Shown piece by piece: positions 24,987 through 34,590 of a DNA stretch of 64,000 nt; within the stretch, counting starts at the first letter, position 1; every line of letters begins with the position of its first letter. A program made the position numbers and the translations under genes. The notes beneath the pieces were generated by a model. It saw only the letters and a list, made by a program, of their open reading frames with translations. It did not search any database and was not told where the DNA came from. This DNA comes from DASRDR01 sp963812945 [NCBI: uncultured Candidatus Rokubacteria bacterium] (GTDB taxonomy: Bacteria > Methylomirabilota > Methylomirabilia > Rokubacteriales), in contig CAWEXD010000008.1 in the NCBI GenBank assembly GCA_963812945.1, positions 62,001 through 126,000 on the forward strand, written 5' to 3'.

Positions 24987-26150
24987 ATGAGTGATCGCGA
25001 TTCCACCACTCGGACCCTGGGCGCGGCCCAGGCCCTGACGCGCCGGACCCTGCTCAAGGCCACGGTGGCCGGCTCGGTCGCCGCCGTCGGGCCCTGGTAC
25101 GTGCGCGAGGCCTTCTCCCAGTCGGGCCAGCTCAACTGGTACACCTGGGAGGACTACGCGCCGAAGCCGCTCGTCGAAAAGTTCACCAAGGACACGGGGA
25201 TCAAGCTCAACGTGACGCTCTTCTCCTCGAACGAGGAGCTGCTCAACAAGCTCCGCGCGTCGCGTGGCGAGGGCTTCGACCTGGCGACGCCGTCGGTGGC
25301 CTGGGTGGGCGCCCACGCCGAGGCCGGCAACATCCAGCCGTTCGACGAGAAGAAGCTCACCAGCATGGGCAACATGATCAAGACCTTCAACGCGAAGATT
25401 GGCGAGCTGGGCGGCAAGCCCGGCGGCAAGCTCTACTGCGTCCCGACCGACTGGGGCTCGGAGGCGCTGTCCTTCAACACCAAGGCCATGAACCTCGAGT
25501 ACGGCAAGGCCGGCTTCGGCGACCTCTGGGATGCCAAGTGGGCCGGCAAGATGCTGTGCCGGCCGCGCTCGATCCTCCTCGGCGTCGGCATGTGGTGGGA
25601 AGGCAAGGGTGAGATCCCGGCGGGCACCATGCAGAAGTGCTACTCCGACCAGCCGACCATGGAGAAGTACTACGGCCAGGCGCTCGACTTCTGCATCAAG
25701 AACAAGAAGCAGATCGGCAAGTGGTGGACCAGCACGGCCGAGACCCAGGCCGGCTTCCTGCAAGAGGGCTGCGTGATCGGCATGACCTGGGACGGTCCGA
25801 TCAACACGATGCGGAACGAGGGTCATCCGGTCAAGTACCTGGCGCCGAAGGAAGGTGCCCTGACGTGGGTCGACACCGTGTCCCTCACCAAGGGCGCCAA
25901 GAACATCGACCAGGCCTACGCGTTCATCAACTGGATGCTGAAGCCGGAGAACGGCGGCATCTTCGCGGTCAACACCGGCTACAACAGCGTCGTCACCGGG
26001 GCCGAGAAGCACACCAACGCGAACTACCAGCGGAACTTCGAGGAGACCTACCCGGGCAACGCCCTGCAAAATCTCTGGTTCCAGGGCGAGGAGAGGCCCT
26101 GGTTCATCGCGAAGCGCCAGGAGTTCGCCACCAAGCTGCAGGCCGCGTAA
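24987..26150 (+). CDS. Polyamine-type ABC transporter substrate-binding protein (PotD/PotF-like)
   Basis: 387-residue periplasmic receptor. A twin-arginine-like signal (LTRRTLLKATVAGSVAAVG, about residues 17-35) precedes the mature start near FSQSGQLNWYTWEDYAP; the LNWYTWEDY strand is characteristic of spermidine/putrescine-type binding proteins. ATG 24987 has an AAGGAGGAG ribosome site; the frame is open further upstream without one. It is first in a four-gene operon and is followed by a large hairpin that may stabilise its own mRNA portion. Polyamine is the family's usual ligand, but other amines or amino acids are possible. Confidence 0.9.
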   Translation: MSDRDSTTRTLGAAQALTRRTLLKATVAGSVAAVGPWYVREAFSQSGQLNWYTWEDYAPKPLVEKFTKDTGIKLNVTLFSSNEELLNKLRASRGEGFDLATPSVAWVGAHAEAGNIQPFDEKKLTSMGNMIKTFNAKIGELGGKPGGKLYCVPTDWGSEALSFNTKAMNLEYGKAGFGDLWDAKWAGKMLCRPRSILLGVGMWWEGKGEIPAGTMQKCYSDQPTMEKYYGQALDFCIKNKKQIGKWWTSTAETQAGFLQEGCVIGMTWDGPINTMRNEGHPVKYLAPKEGALTWVDTVSLTKGAKNIDQAYAFINWMLKPENGGIFAVNTGYNSVVTGAEKHTNANYQRNFEETYPGNALQNLWFQGEERPWFIAKRQEFATKLQAA

Positions 26151-26166
26151 CCTCGATTCCTCGCGC

Positions 26167-26202
26167 GGACGGGGCGCCTCGCTCACACGAGGCGCCTCGT
26201 CC
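26167..26202 (+). terminator. Intercistronic hairpin between binding-protein and ATPase genes
   Basis: A 15-bp stem (one G-T pair) with loop CTCACA: the left arm is 26167-26181 and the right arm 26188-26202, core GGCGCCTCG/CGAGGCGCC. There is no T tract. In importer operons such a structure often attenuates downstream transcription or protects the upstream message, giving excess binding protein. Confidence 0.6.
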
Positions 26203-26264
26203 TGCGCCGCGTCGGCCCGGGCGGTAGGCTGCGCGGCGTCTCGGAGGAGGGCGCAGAGCCGGGC

Positions 26265-27380
26265 ATGCGCAACGACCTCGACCTCGACCGCGTCAGCAAG
26301 AAGTTCGGGGACCTCACTGCCGTCGACCAGGTCTCCGTCACGATCCCTCAGGGCGAGTTCTTCAGCTTCCTGGGCCCGAGCGGCTGCGGGAAGACGACGA
26401 TCCTCCGGATGATCTCCGGGTTCATCGATCCGACGGCCGGCGAGATCCGGCTCGCCGGGCGGACGCTCGCCGGGATCGGCCCCAACCGGCGCCCGACGGC
26501 CCTCATCTTCCAGAACCTGGCCCTCTTCCCGCTGATGACCGTGGCCGAGAACATCGCCTACGGCCTCAAGGTGCGGGGGGCCCCGCGGGCCGCGCGCGAG
26601 CGGAAGGTCCAGCAGCTGCTCGACCTGACCGCGCTGCCGGGCTACGGCGGAAAGCGCGTGGACGAGCTCTCCGGCGGCCAGAAGCAGCGGGTGGCGATCG
26701 CCCGCGCCCTCGCGGTGGAGCCGGCGGTCCTGCTGCTCGACGAGCCCCTGTCCGCCCTCGACCTCAAGCTCCGCCAGCACATGCGGGCGGAGCTGCGCGA
26801 CCTCCAGCGGCGGACGGGCATCACGTTCATCTACATCACGCACGACCAGGGCGAGGCGCTGGCCATGTCCGACCGGGTCGCAGTGATGTCGCAGGGCCGG
26901 ATCGAGCAGATCGGCACGTCGACCGAGATCTACAATCACCCGGAGACGGCGTTCGTCGCGTCGTTCGTCGGCGAGAACAACCGGTTCACCGGCCGGGTCG
27001 TGGACGCGAGCGGCGACTTCGGCGCCATCGACTCCCCGGGCGGCCGGCTGCGGGCGCTGAACCCGCACCGGCTGACCGCGGGCGCCGAGGGCCTGCTCTT
27101 CGTGCGGCCCGAGCGGATGCGTCTCACGAGCGACGGCGGTTCCGAGCCGGGTCACAACGTGCTCGAGAGCGAGGTCACCGACGAGGTGTTCGAGGGCCTG
27201 GCGGTCAACATCTTCCTGCGCCACCCGGAGGGGGGCCGCCCGATCGCGGTCTCGGTGACGAACGACGGTGCCGTCCCCGTCCTCGAGCCCGGCGCGCGGC
27301 AGCGCGTCGCCTTCGCGCCCGAGCACGCCCTCCTGCTCCCCCCGGGCGAGCTCGCCCAGAGCGGGAGCGACCGGCCGTGA
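26265..27380 (+). CDS. Polyamine-type ABC transporter ATP-binding protein (PotA-like)
   Basis: 371-residue ATPase. Walker A GPSGCGKTT (about residues 37-45), Q-loop LIFQNLALFP, signature LSGGQKQR (about 135-142), Walker B LLLDEPLSALD (about 155-165) and the switch His in ITHDQ. The C-terminal TOBE-type domain (about 240-371) is present. Part of the operon SBP-ATPase-permease-permease, overlapping the next gene by four bases. It powers import of the substrate bound by the receptor at 25.0 kb. Confidence 0.95.
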   Translation: MRNDLDLDRVSKKFGDLTAVDQVSVTIPQGEFFSFLGPSGCGKTTILRMISGFIDPTAGEIRLAGRTLAGIGPNRRPTALIFQNLALFPLMTVAENIAYGLKVRGAPRAARERKVQQLLDLTALPGYGGKRVDELSGGQKQRVAIARALAVEPAVLLLDEPLSALDLKLRQHMRAELRDLQRRTGITFIYITHDQGEALAMSDRVAVMSQGRIEQIGTSTEIYNHPETAFVASFVGENNRFTGRVVDASGDFGAIDSPGGRLRALNPHRLTAGAEGLLFVRPERMRLTSDGGSEPGHNVLESEVTDEVFEGLAVNIFLRHPEGGRPIAVSVTNDGAVPVLEPGARQRVAFAPEHALLLPPGELAQSGSDRP

Positions 27381-28273
27381 CGAGCTCGGGCTGGCGCGAC
27401 GCCGTCCGCCGGTTCGGCTACGGCGGCCTGACGTTCATCTTCCTGGGCTGCGCGTTCTGGGCGTTCATGCTGATCGTGCTCCCGATGATCCTGATGGTGG
27501 ACCAGGCCCTCCGACCGTTCCTGCCGCGGAGCGAGTGGGGCGGCCCGAAGGACGTCTACACGATCCGGAACATCGTGTCGGCCGTCGGGGAGCCGTTCAA
27601 CCAGATCATCTTCCTCAAGACCATCTGGGCCAGCGTGCTCGTGACCGCGGTGTCGCTCGCGAACGCCTACCCGCTCTCGTTCCTCCTGGTTCGGGGCGGC
27701 CGCGCCGCCTGGGTCGGCGCCATCATGATCGGCATCCTGATCCCGTTCTGGGTGAACGACATCCTCAAGGCCTTCGCCTGGCAGCTCCTGCTGGCGCGCT
27801 TCGGCCCGATCAACAACCTGCTGGTCGCGGCCGGCGTCATCGCCGAGCCCTTTCCATTCCTGAACCTGGACGTGGGCGTCATCGTCGGCCTCGTCTACGC
27901 CTATCTCCTGTTCATGATGTTCCCGCTGTACAGTGCGATGGAGAGCCTCGATCCCAACCAGATCGACGCCGCGCGGGATCTCGGCGCTCCGGGGTGGCGC
28001 ATCCACTGGGACATCGTGATCCCGCACGCGAAGCCGGGGATCGCCTCCGGCTGCATCGTGACCTTCATGCTGGCGGCGGGGTCCTTCGCGGTGCCCCAGA
28101 TCCTCGGCGGGACGCGCAGCCTGTGGGTGACGCAGCTCATCTACAACCAGTTCGACGCGATCAACTGGAATCTCGGGGCGGCCTACGGGCTGGCGCTGGT
28201 CGTGCTGTGCCTGGTCTTCGTCATGACCATGATGTCGGTCTTCCGGGTCAGTCTCCGGGACATCGCGCGTTGA
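27377..28273 (+). CDS. Polyamine-type ABC transporter permease (PotB-like)
   Basis: 298-residue inner-membrane permease with about six hydrophobic helices. The EAA loop is near residues 188-215 (QIDAARDLGAPGWRIHWDIVIP). GTG 27377 overlaps the ATPase stop (GTGA), indicating translational coupling. It pairs with the following PotC-like permease. Confidence 0.93.
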   Translation: MTSSGWRDAVRRFGYGGLTFIFLGCAFWAFMLIVLPMILMVDQALRPFLPRSEWGGPKDVYTIRNIVSAVGEPFNQIIFLKTIWASVLVTAVSLANAYPLSFLLVRGGRAAWVGAIMIGILIPFWVNDILKAFAWQLLLARFGPINNLLVAAGVIAEPFPFLNLDVGVIVGLVYAYLLFMMFPLYSAMESLDPNQIDAARDLGAPGWRIHWDIVIPHAKPGIASGCIVTFMLAAGSFAVPQILGGTRSLWVTQLIYNQFDAINWNLGAAYGLALVVLCLVFVMTMMSVFRVSLRDIAR

Positions 28274-29136
28274 GCGGCTCGGGGCGTCTCCCGCGGGCGA
28301 TCGTCGCCGCCTACCTCGTCCTGTTCTTCGTCTACATGTTCCTCCCGCTCGTCTACATGATGGCGGTGGCGTTCAACGACACGCGCATCCCCACGCTGAC
28401 CCCGTGGCGGGGCTTCACGCTGCGGTGGTTCCAGGTCATGTGGGAAGACGACCGGATGTGGACGGCGCTGTGGAAGAGCGCCGTCATCGCCTGCTGGGTC
28501 ATCGCGCTGTCGATCCCGCTGGGGATGGCGGGCGCCCTCCTGATGACCCGGCTCCAGGTGCCGGGCAAGCCGTTCGTCTACGCGGTGCTCGTGTCGCCGG
28601 TGCTGACCCCCGGGATCATCATCGGGCTGAGCACGCTCATCTTCTGGGACACGACCTTCGACATCGGGGGGCGCTGGGGGCTCTCGGTGCTCGGCCAGTC
28701 GAGCTTCATCAGCGCCTACTGCATGCTGCTCTTCATGGCCCGGCTCCAGCGCTTCGACCCGACCCTGGAGGAGGCGGCGCTCGACCTGGGCGCGACGCCG
28801 TTCCGCGTGTTCTGGACGATCACGCTGCCGTACATGCGCCCGGCGATCCTGTCGGCGGTGGCGCTGTCCTTCTTCCAGTCCTTCGAGAACTACAACACGA
28901 CGGTGTTCACGATCGGGAACGATCTCACGTTCACCATGTTCATCGTCGGGAAGGTGCGGAAGGGCGTGCAGCCCGACACCAACGCCCTCGCCTTCGTCCT
29001 GGTGATGGCGACCATCGCCGGCGGGATCGTCTACGAGATCGCCCGGCGCCGCGAGGTCCGGCGGGCCGAGGCGCGCGCGCGGGCCGCGCTGCAGGGCGGG
29101 GAGTCGATCGTCATGGAGCCGGCGGCCGCGAGCTGA
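28270..29136 (+). CDS. Polyamine-type ABC transporter permease (PotC-like)
   Basis: 288-residue permease, last gene of the importer operon. The start is taken as TTG 28270, which overlaps the previous stop (TTGA) and gives the expected N-terminus just before the first helix (IVAAYLVLFFVYMFLPLVYMM). The EAA loop is LEEAALDLGATPFRVFWTITLP (about residues 168-189). The C-terminus ends in a charged Arg/Ala-rich tail. No internal ATG gives a full-length protein. Confidence 0.9.
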   Translation: MSGSGRLPRAIVAAYLVLFFVYMFLPLVYMMAVAFNDTRIPTLTPWRGFTLRWFQVMWEDDRMWTALWKSAVIACWVIALSIPLGMAGALLMTRLQVPGKPFVYAVLVSPVLTPGIIIGLSTLIFWDTTFDIGGRWGLSVLGQSSFISAYCMLLFMARLQRFDPTLEEAALDLGATPFRVFWTITLPYMRPAILSAVALSFFQSFENYNTTVFTIGNDLTFTMFIVGKVRKGVQPDTNALAFVLVMATIAGGIVYEIARRREVRRAEARARAALQGGESIVMEPAAAS

Positions 29137-29200
29137 CACTTGCCAAGCTCACGGATGAGGCCATCGCTTCCGGTCGCTCCGTGCGACTGAACTGCCCGTG

Positions 29201-29836
29201 ATGGACGTCCAGCCGGTCGTGCTCGAGGGCCGGCATGTTCGACTGGAGCCCTTGTCCCTGGGCCACCATGCGCAGCTCTGCCGGGTCGGTCTGGACGGGG
29301 ATCTCCTGCGTTGGACCGAGTCGTACACGCCGACCGTTGAGGGTGTGCGCCAGTACATCGAGACAGCGCTCGCGGTGCAGGCTCGAGGGAGTGCGCTGCC
29401 GTTCGCCGTTGTCAGCAAGGACGTGGGTCAGGCCATCGGCAGCACCCGGTACGGCAACATCGACCGCGCGAACCGGCGTGTGGAGATTGGCTGGACCTGG
29501 TACGGGCGGGACTATCAGCGCACCGCGGTGAATACCGAGAGCAAGTATCTGCTGTTGCGCCACGCCTTCGAGACGCTGGGCTGCATACGCGTGGAGCTCA
29601 AGACCGATGCCCTGAACGAGCGATCCAGAAAGGCCATCCTGCGGATCGGCGCCAAGGAGGAGGGCATCTTTCGCCATCACATCCTCATGCCGAGCGGCCG
29701 CATCCGGGACACCGCGTACTTCAGCATCATCGACGACGAGTGGCCCGACGTGAAGGCACGGTTGGAGGGAATGCTGGCTCCTCGTGCCAGCGACTCGGGG
29801 ACCGTGGGTCCCCGTCAGGGCGCCTCGCTCACCTGA
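29201..29836 (+). CDS. GNAT-family N-acetyltransferase (RimJ/RimL-like)
   Basis: About 211 residues. Layout fits RimJ/RimL-type acetyltransferases: LEGRHVRLEPLSLGHHAQL at the N-terminus, the beta-strand pair AIGSTRYGNIDRANRRVEIGWTWYGRDYQRTAVNTESK (split across strands 4-5 with the acetyl-CoA region) and CIRVELKTDALNERSRKAILRIGAKEEGIFRHH, which ends in the usual 'K-G-R' type segment. Donor is acetyl-CoA; the acceptor could be a protein N-terminus or a small amine. The 3' end overlaps the convergent enolase-superfamily gene by 22 bases. Confidence 0.88.
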   Translation: MDVQPVVLEGRHVRLEPLSLGHHAQLCRVGLDGDLLRWTESYTPTVEGVRQYIETALAVQARGSALPFAVVSKDVGQAIGSTRYGNIDRANRRVEIGWTWYGRDYQRTAVNTESKYLLLRHAFETLGCIRVELKTDALNERSRKAILRIGAKEEGIFRHHILMPSGRIRDTAYFSIIDDEWPDVKARLEGMLAPRASDSGTVGPRQGASLT

Positions 29837-30918
29837 TACCGCGACCGGGCGAGCCATTCCGGGTCGATCTCGACCCCCCAGCCCGGCTCTCCGGAGACCG
29901 TCACCCGCCCATCCTCGACTCGATAGGGGTCGTTGCGGAAGAGCCCGTACTGCCACGGGTAGTAGTCGGCCTCCTCGATGGAGAATTCGAGATACTTCCC
30001 GGCGTTGGGCAAGGCGCGCAGGAGATGCATGGTGAAGAGGGTGACCAGGCCCATGTTGGCCGAGTGCGGCGTGACGGGGAGGCCGTGCGCGGCCGCCATG
30101 CGCGCCACGCGCATCGTCCGGTCGATGCCGCCCAGATAGAGGACGTCGGGCTGCGCGACGTCCACCACCCGCCGCTCGCAGATGAGGCGCCAGGTCGAGA
30201 GCTCGCAATCTTGCTCCCCGCCGGTCACCGGGACCGACAGCGCATCCGCCACCTGCTTGGTCTGCTCGAGCTCCCAGTACGGGCAGGGCTCCTCGAAGTG
30301 CTCGACGCCCTCGGCCTCGAGCAGACGGCCGACCTCGATGGCGCGGGCGGGCGAGAAGCCGCTGTTGGCGTCCGCCAGCAGCGACACGTCCGGCCCGAGC
30401 GCGCGGCGGATGGCCGGCACGATCTCCTCGGTCCGGCCCGGCCACTCGTCGACATCGCGGCCGCACTCGGCGCCGATGCGGAACTTGAAGGCGTCGAACC
30501 CGAAGCGATCCCTCAGCCGGAGGAACCGGGCCGCCTCGTCGCGGGGGGTGATGTCGCGCTTCATGGACGAGGCGTACGCCCGGAGCGTGCCGGGCTTTCC
30601 GCCCAGCAGGGCCACCACCGGCTTCCGCTCGATCTTGCCGCGCAGATCCCACAAAGCGGTGTCGAGACCGCCCATCGCACGCTTGAGATAGGAGCCCGGG
30701 AACTTGTGCTCCTTCTCCTCGATCCGGTCCAGCAGAGACCCGATCGCGAAGGCCTCTTGGCCCAGTGCCCAGGGCGCCACCTGGCGGTGCAGGATCTCTG
30801 CCGTGATGTCCGAGTTGTAGGTGGAGAGCTGGCCCCACCCCTGAGACCCGTCCTCCACGGTCACGCGCACGAAGCCGATGTAGCGGGTCGCGAAGCTCTC
30901 GAGACGGACGATGCGCAT
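29815..30918 (-). CDS. Mandelate racemase/muconate lactonizing enzyme family protein
   Basis: 367-residue enolase-superfamily enzyme. Metal ligands are visible in LLADANSGF (Asp, about residue 195), HFEEPCPY (Glu, about 221) and TGGEQD (Glu, about 246). Acid/base candidates are the KFRIG segment (about 166) and the His in TPHSANMG (about 296). The N-terminal capping domain is complete. It abstracts a proton alpha to a carboxylate; racemase, dehydratase or lactonising activity cannot be distinguished. It is nine bases downstream of an alcohol dehydrogenase gene on the same strand, hinting at a small sugar-acid or aromatic-acid catabolic unit. Confidence 0.9.
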   Translation of the reverse strand: MRIVRLESFATRYIGFVRVTVEDGSQGWGQLSTYNSDITAEILHRQVAPWALGQEAFAIGSLLDRIEEKEHKFPGSYLKRAMGGLDTALWDLRGKIERKPVVALLGGKPGTLRAYASSMKRDITPRDEAARFLRLRDRFGFDAFKFRIGAECGRDVDEWPGRTEEIVPAIRRALGPDVSLLADANSGFSPARAIEVGRLLEAEGVEHFEEPCPYWELEQTKQVADALSVPVTGGEQDCELSTWRLICERRVVDVAQPDVLYLGGIDRTMRVARMAAAHGLPVTPHSANMGLVTLFTMHLLRALPNAGKYLEFSIEEADYYPWQYGLFRNDPYRVEDGRVTVSGEPGWGVEIDPEWLARSRYQVSEAP

Positions 30919-30927
30919 GGCGGCCCG

Positions 30928-32067
30928 CTACCGGAGGACGAGCACGTTGCGCAACGCCTCGCCGCGCTTGGTCGACGCGATGGCGTCGTTGACCCGCTCC
31001 AGGGGATAGCGGCCGGTGATCAGTTCGTCGAGCTTGAGGGCGCCCTGCTCGTAGAGCCCGATCAGCCGGGGGATGTCGCCGTGGATGTGCGAGCCTCCCA
31101 TCTTCGAGCCCAGGATTCGCTGGTTGTCGCCAGCGATGCCGCCGGGGTCGATCTCGACGGTGACCCCCGAGGCGGGAATGCCGACCAGCACCACGGCGCC
31201 CGAGCGCGCGGCCATCCCGAAGGCCTGGGCGATCGCCGGCCGCGCCCCGGCCGCGACGAAGACGAAGTCGGCGCCCCGGCCGCCGGTCAGCCGCCGGACC
31301 TCTTCGACCACGCCCGCCTGGTCCGCCCGGAGCGCGTCCGTGGCGCCGAATCGCCGGGCCGTCTCGAGCTTCGCGTCGACGACGTCGAGCGCGACGATGG
31401 GCCGGGCGCCGGCGATCGCCGCGCCCTGGATCGTGTTCACGCCGACGCCACCGGCGCCGATCACGACCACCGACGCTCCGGCGCCGACCGCGGCCGTGTT
31501 CGTCACTGCGCCGAAGCCGGTGATGACCCCGCACGCGAGCAGCGAGGCGGAATCGAGCGGGACGCGGTCCGGAATGACCACCGCCTGCGAGGCGTGGACC
31601 ACGACCTCTTCGGCGAAGGCGGCGGTGCGGAGGCCGTGGGCGAGCGGCTGGCCGTCGCGCCTGCGCAGCGGGCTTCGGGCGTCCAGCGCGAACCGCGTCT
31701 CGCACGTGACGGGTGTGCCCCGGCGGCAGGCCAGGCAGGTCCCGCAGGACCGGATCAGCGTCACGACGACGTGATCGCCCGCCGCGAAGCTGCTGACGCC
31801 CGCGCCCACTTCAACCACGGTCCCCGCGGCCTCGTGCCCGTAGACCGCGGGCAACGTCCCGCCCCAGCCGCCCTCGGCGTAGATGATGTCGCTGTGGCAG
31901 ATCGCGCAGGCCGCGACCTCCACCCGAATCTCCTCCGGGCCGGGCGAGGCGAGCGCCACGTCCTCGACGACCAGCGGCTCCCCGAACGCCCGACAGACCG
32001 CGGCGCGCATGCGCGCCATGATCGGGCCGAAGGCGGCCCCCGTCAACGGCGCGGACGCTGGTGGCAT
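30928..32067 (-). CDS. Zinc-dependent alcohol dehydrogenase (MDR superfamily)
   Basis: 379-residue NAD-dependent alcohol or formaldehyde-type dehydrogenase. Catalytic zinc ligands are in CAICHSD (Cys near residue 57) and GHEAAGTV (His near 77). Structural zinc cysteines are in IRSCGTCLACRRGTPVTCE (about 106-124), and the nucleotide fingerprint is VVIGAGGVGVNTIQGA (about 202). ATG 32067 is chosen because GAGGAGG lies six bases upstream; MRAAV at 32010 is a possible later start. Divergent from the phosphotransferase gene and followed by the enolase-superfamily gene. Confidence 0.92.
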   Translation of the reverse strand: MPPASAPLTGAAFGPIMARMRAAVCRAFGEPLVVEDVALASPGPEEIRVEVAACAICHSDIIYAEGGWGGTLPAVYGHEAAGTVVEVGAGVSSFAAGDHVVVTLIRSCGTCLACRRGTPVTCETRFALDARSPLRRRDGQPLAHGLRTAAFAEEVVVHASQAVVIPDRVPLDSASLLACGVITGFGAVTNTAAVGAGASVVVIGAGGVGVNTIQGAAIAGARPIVALDVVDAKLETARRFGATDALRADQAGVVEEVRRLTGGRGADFVFVAAGARPAIAQAFGMAARSGAVVLVGIPASGVTVEIDPGGIAGDNQRILGSKMGGSHIHGDIPRLIGLYEQGALKLDELITGRYPLERVNDAIASTKRGEALRNVLVLR

Positions 32068-32147
32068 GCCGCCTCCTCGCGCTAGAATCCGCCCGGACGA
32101 GCACGCGCGGATCTTATGAGCCCCGATCAGCTACCGATGAGTGACCG

Positions 32148-33080
32148 ATGAGCGACCGGGCGACGGCCACCGTCGAGGAGATCGTGGGCCTCGTCGACGC
32201 GTGGCGCGGCCGGCCCGTGTCCATCCAGCCGCTGACGAACGGGCTCACCAACGCGAACTACCGGGTCGACGTCGCCGGTCAGGCGTTCGTCGTGCGGATC
32301 CCGGGCGCGTCGACCGAGCTCCTGGCCATCGACCGGGCCAACGAGCTCCACAACGCGCGCGTCGCCGCCGCGCTCGGCATCGGGCCCGCCGTGCTCCATC
32401 ACTTTCCGGCGAGCGGCGCCACCGTCGTGGAGTTCCTGCACGGCAGGCCCATGACGAACGCCGCGTTCGCGGAGCCCGGCATGCCCGGAAGAATCGCCGC
32501 GACGCTCCGAGTCCTCCATGGCGGGCCCCGCTTTCTCCTCGACTTCGACATGCTGGAGCTCGCCGCGCGCTACCAGGCGCTGGCGGAACAGCGAGGATTC
32601 CCCCTTCCATCCGGCCATGGGCGACGCCGGCCCGCGATCCAGGCGATCGTCGGGGCACTCCGCGCCCGCCCGCTGGCCGCCGTGCCGTGCCACAACGACC
32701 TCCTGGCCGACAACTTCATCGAGCAGGACGGGCGGCTGCGGGTGTTCGACTGGGAGTACAGCGGCAACGGCGACCCGGCGTTCGAGCTCGGGAACGCCTG
32801 CCGCGAGCTCGACTACGGCGCGGACCGGATCGAGGAGCTCTGCCACGCGTACTTCGGGGAGGCTACAGCGCCGCTCGTGGCCCGCGTCCGTCTCCACATG
32901 ATCGTGTCCGACGTCGGCTGGGCCCTCTGGGCGGGGATCCAGCGGGCGATCTCCCGGATCGCGTTCGACTTCGAGGCCTACGGAGCCGCGCGCTGGACTC
33001 GCGCGGAGGCGGCGATGGACGACCCCGCCTTCCCGCGGTGGCTCGAGGCCGTCACCCAGCCCGCGCGCAGCCTCGGATAG
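32148..33080 (+). CDS. Choline/ethanolamine kinase-like phosphotransferase
   Basis: 310-residue APH/choline-kinase fold protein. The ATP-binding N-lobe begins IQPLTNGLTNANYRVDVAGQAFVVRI. The catalytic loop is CHNDLLADNF (about residues 183-192; H-x-D-x4-N) and the metal-binding motif is FDWEYSGNGDPAFELGN (about 203-219). The NGLTNANY motif matches the choline kinase/LicA branch. ATP-dependent phosphorylation of choline, ethanolamine or thiamine-like substrates is plausible. It is convergent with the DUF1501 gene. Confidence 0.87.
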   Translation: MSDRATATVEEIVGLVDAWRGRPVSIQPLTNGLTNANYRVDVAGQAFVVRIPGASTELLAIDRANELHNARVAAALGIGPAVLHHFPASGATVVEFLHGRPMTNAAFAEPGMPGRIAATLRVLHGGPRFLLDFDMLELAARYQALAEQRGFPLPSGHGRRRPAIQAIVGALRARPLAAVPCHNDLLADNFIEQDGRLRVFDWEYSGNGDPAFELGNACRELDYGADRIEELCHAYFGEATAPLVARVRLHMIVSDVGWALWAGIQRAISRIAFDFEAYGAARWTRAEAAMDDPAFPRWLEAVTQPARSLG

Positions 33081-33135
33081 CGCGGGAGGCGGTTCAGCAG
33101 TCCGGCCATCGCGCCGCGCCGCCGCGGGCGCCGCC

Positions 33136-34590
33136 TCACGCCTGGAGCTTCCGGACGACCTTCCCGCTCGTGTCGGTGAGCCGGAACGCGCGACCCTGGT
33201 GCCGGTACGTGAGCTTCGTGTGGTCCAGGCCCATCAGGTCGAGGATCGTCGCATGGAGGTCGTGGACGTGCACCGGATCCTCGGTGATGCTGTATCCAAG
33301 GTCGTCCGTCGCGCCCACCACGGTGCCGGCGGCGATCCCGCCACCGGCCATCCACATGGTGAAGGCGCGCGGGTGGTGGTCCCGGCCCAGGAAGGGCGGT
33401 CCCTCACGCCCCTCGTTCATGGGCGTGCGCCCGAACTCGCCTCCCCAGATCACCAGGGTCTGGTCGAGCAGCCCGCGCTGGCGCAGGTCCCGGATGAGGG
33501 CGGCGGCTGCCTGATCCGTCTCCTGACAGAGACGCGGGAGGCCCGTGGTGATGTCGTGGTCGCGCCCGCCGTGGTGATCCCAGCCCCGGTGGTAGAGCTG
33601 GACGAACCGGACCCCGCGCTCCACGAGCCGCCGGGCGAGCAGGCAGTTGTTCGCGAAGGAGGCCTCGCCGGGGCGCGTGCCGTACATGGCGTGGACCGCG
33701 GGCGGCTCCCGGGCGATGTCGACCAGCTCCGGCACGCTCGTCTGCATGCGGTACGCCTTCTCGTAGGCGGCGATGCGCGCCTCGATCTCCGGGTCGCCGA
33801 CGTCCGCGAGGTGCCGCTCGTTGAGGCTCTTCACCGTGTCGAGCGTTCGGCGCCGCACGCCCGGCGCGATGCCCGCCGGGTTCCCGACGGACAGGATCGG
33901 CTCCCCCTGCGAGCGAAACTCCACGCCCTGGTACGTGGTCGGCAAGAACCCGCTGCCCCAGCAGGTGTTCCCGGCGCCCGGGTCCGGTTGCCCGGAGAGG
34001 AGCACCACGAACCCGGGCAGGTTGGCGTTCTCGCTGCCGATGCCGTAGGTCAGCCACGATCCCATGCTGGGGCGCCCGACGAGGGGGTGGCCGGAGTTCA
34101 TGAAGATCTGGGCGGGCGCGTGGTTGAAGTGGTCGGTGTGCACCGATCGGAGGACCAGGACGTCGTCGGCGACGCGCGCGAGGTGCGGGAGCAGGCTCGA
34201 GATCGGCGCGCCGGCCCGTCCGTGGCGCTTGAACGCGTACGGGGACCCCAGGAGGGTGGGAACGCCCTTGATGAAGGCGAACCGCTCACCCTTGATGATC
34301 TCCTCCGGGATCTTCTCGCCGTCGAGCGTCCGGAGCTTCGGCTTGGGGTCGAAGAGGTCGATCTGCGACGGGCCGCCGGCCATGAAGAGGAAGATGATGT
34401 TCTTCGCTTTCGGCGCGAAGTGCGCGGGCTTCGGGGCCAGCGGGTCGGCCGCGCTCGCGGCCCGGGGCCCGAAGAGCTCCGGCTCGAGGAGGGCGAGGAG
34501 CGCGAGCCCCCCGATCCCGAAGCCGCTCTGCTGGAAGAAGTGCCGCCGGGTCATGCCGCGCAGCGCGTCAGTCTGTGGTCGCATGCTCAT
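33136..34590 (-). CDS. DUF1501 family protein
   Basis: 484-residue exported protein of the DUF1501 (sulfatase-like alkaline phosphatase fold) family. A Tat-like signal ([23 protein letters not shown]) is followed by the family signature [24 protein letters not shown]. Other family motifs are [25 protein letters not shown] and [12 protein letters not shown] 34590 overlaps the stop of the upstream DUF1549/DUF1553 gene (ATGA), so the two are translationally coupled. The pair is best known from Planctomycetes, where the function is unsettled but linked to breakdown of complex carbon. Confidence 0.9.
   Translation of the reverse strand: MSMRPQTDALRGMTRRHFFQQSGFGIGGLALLALLEPELFGPRAASAADPLAPKPAHFAPKAKNIIFLFMAGGPSQIDLFDPKPKLRTLDGEKIPEEIIKGERFAFIKGVPTLLGSPYAFKRHGRAGAPISSLLPHLARVADDVLVLRSVHTDHFNHAPAQIFMNSGHPLVGRPSMGSWLTYGIGSENANLPGFVVLLSGQPDPGAGNTCWGSGFLPTTYQGVEFRSQGEPILSVGNPAGIAPGVRRRTLDTVKSLNERHLADVGDPEIEARIAAYEKAYRMQTSVPELVDIAREPPAVHAMYGTRPGEASFANNCLLARRLVERGVRFVQLYHRGWDHHGGRDHDITTGLPRLCQETDQAAAALIRDLRQRGLLDQTLVIWGGEFGRTPMNEGREGPPFLGRDHHPRAFTMWMAGGGIAAGTVVGATDDLGYSITEDPVHVHDLHATILDLMGLDHTKLTYRHQGRAFRLTDTSGKVVRKLQA

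Noticed and set aside
23241-27326. 1,361-codon open frame on the minus strand
   Set aside because: Antisense shadow of the phosphatase and polyamine-type importer genes, with no domain motifs.
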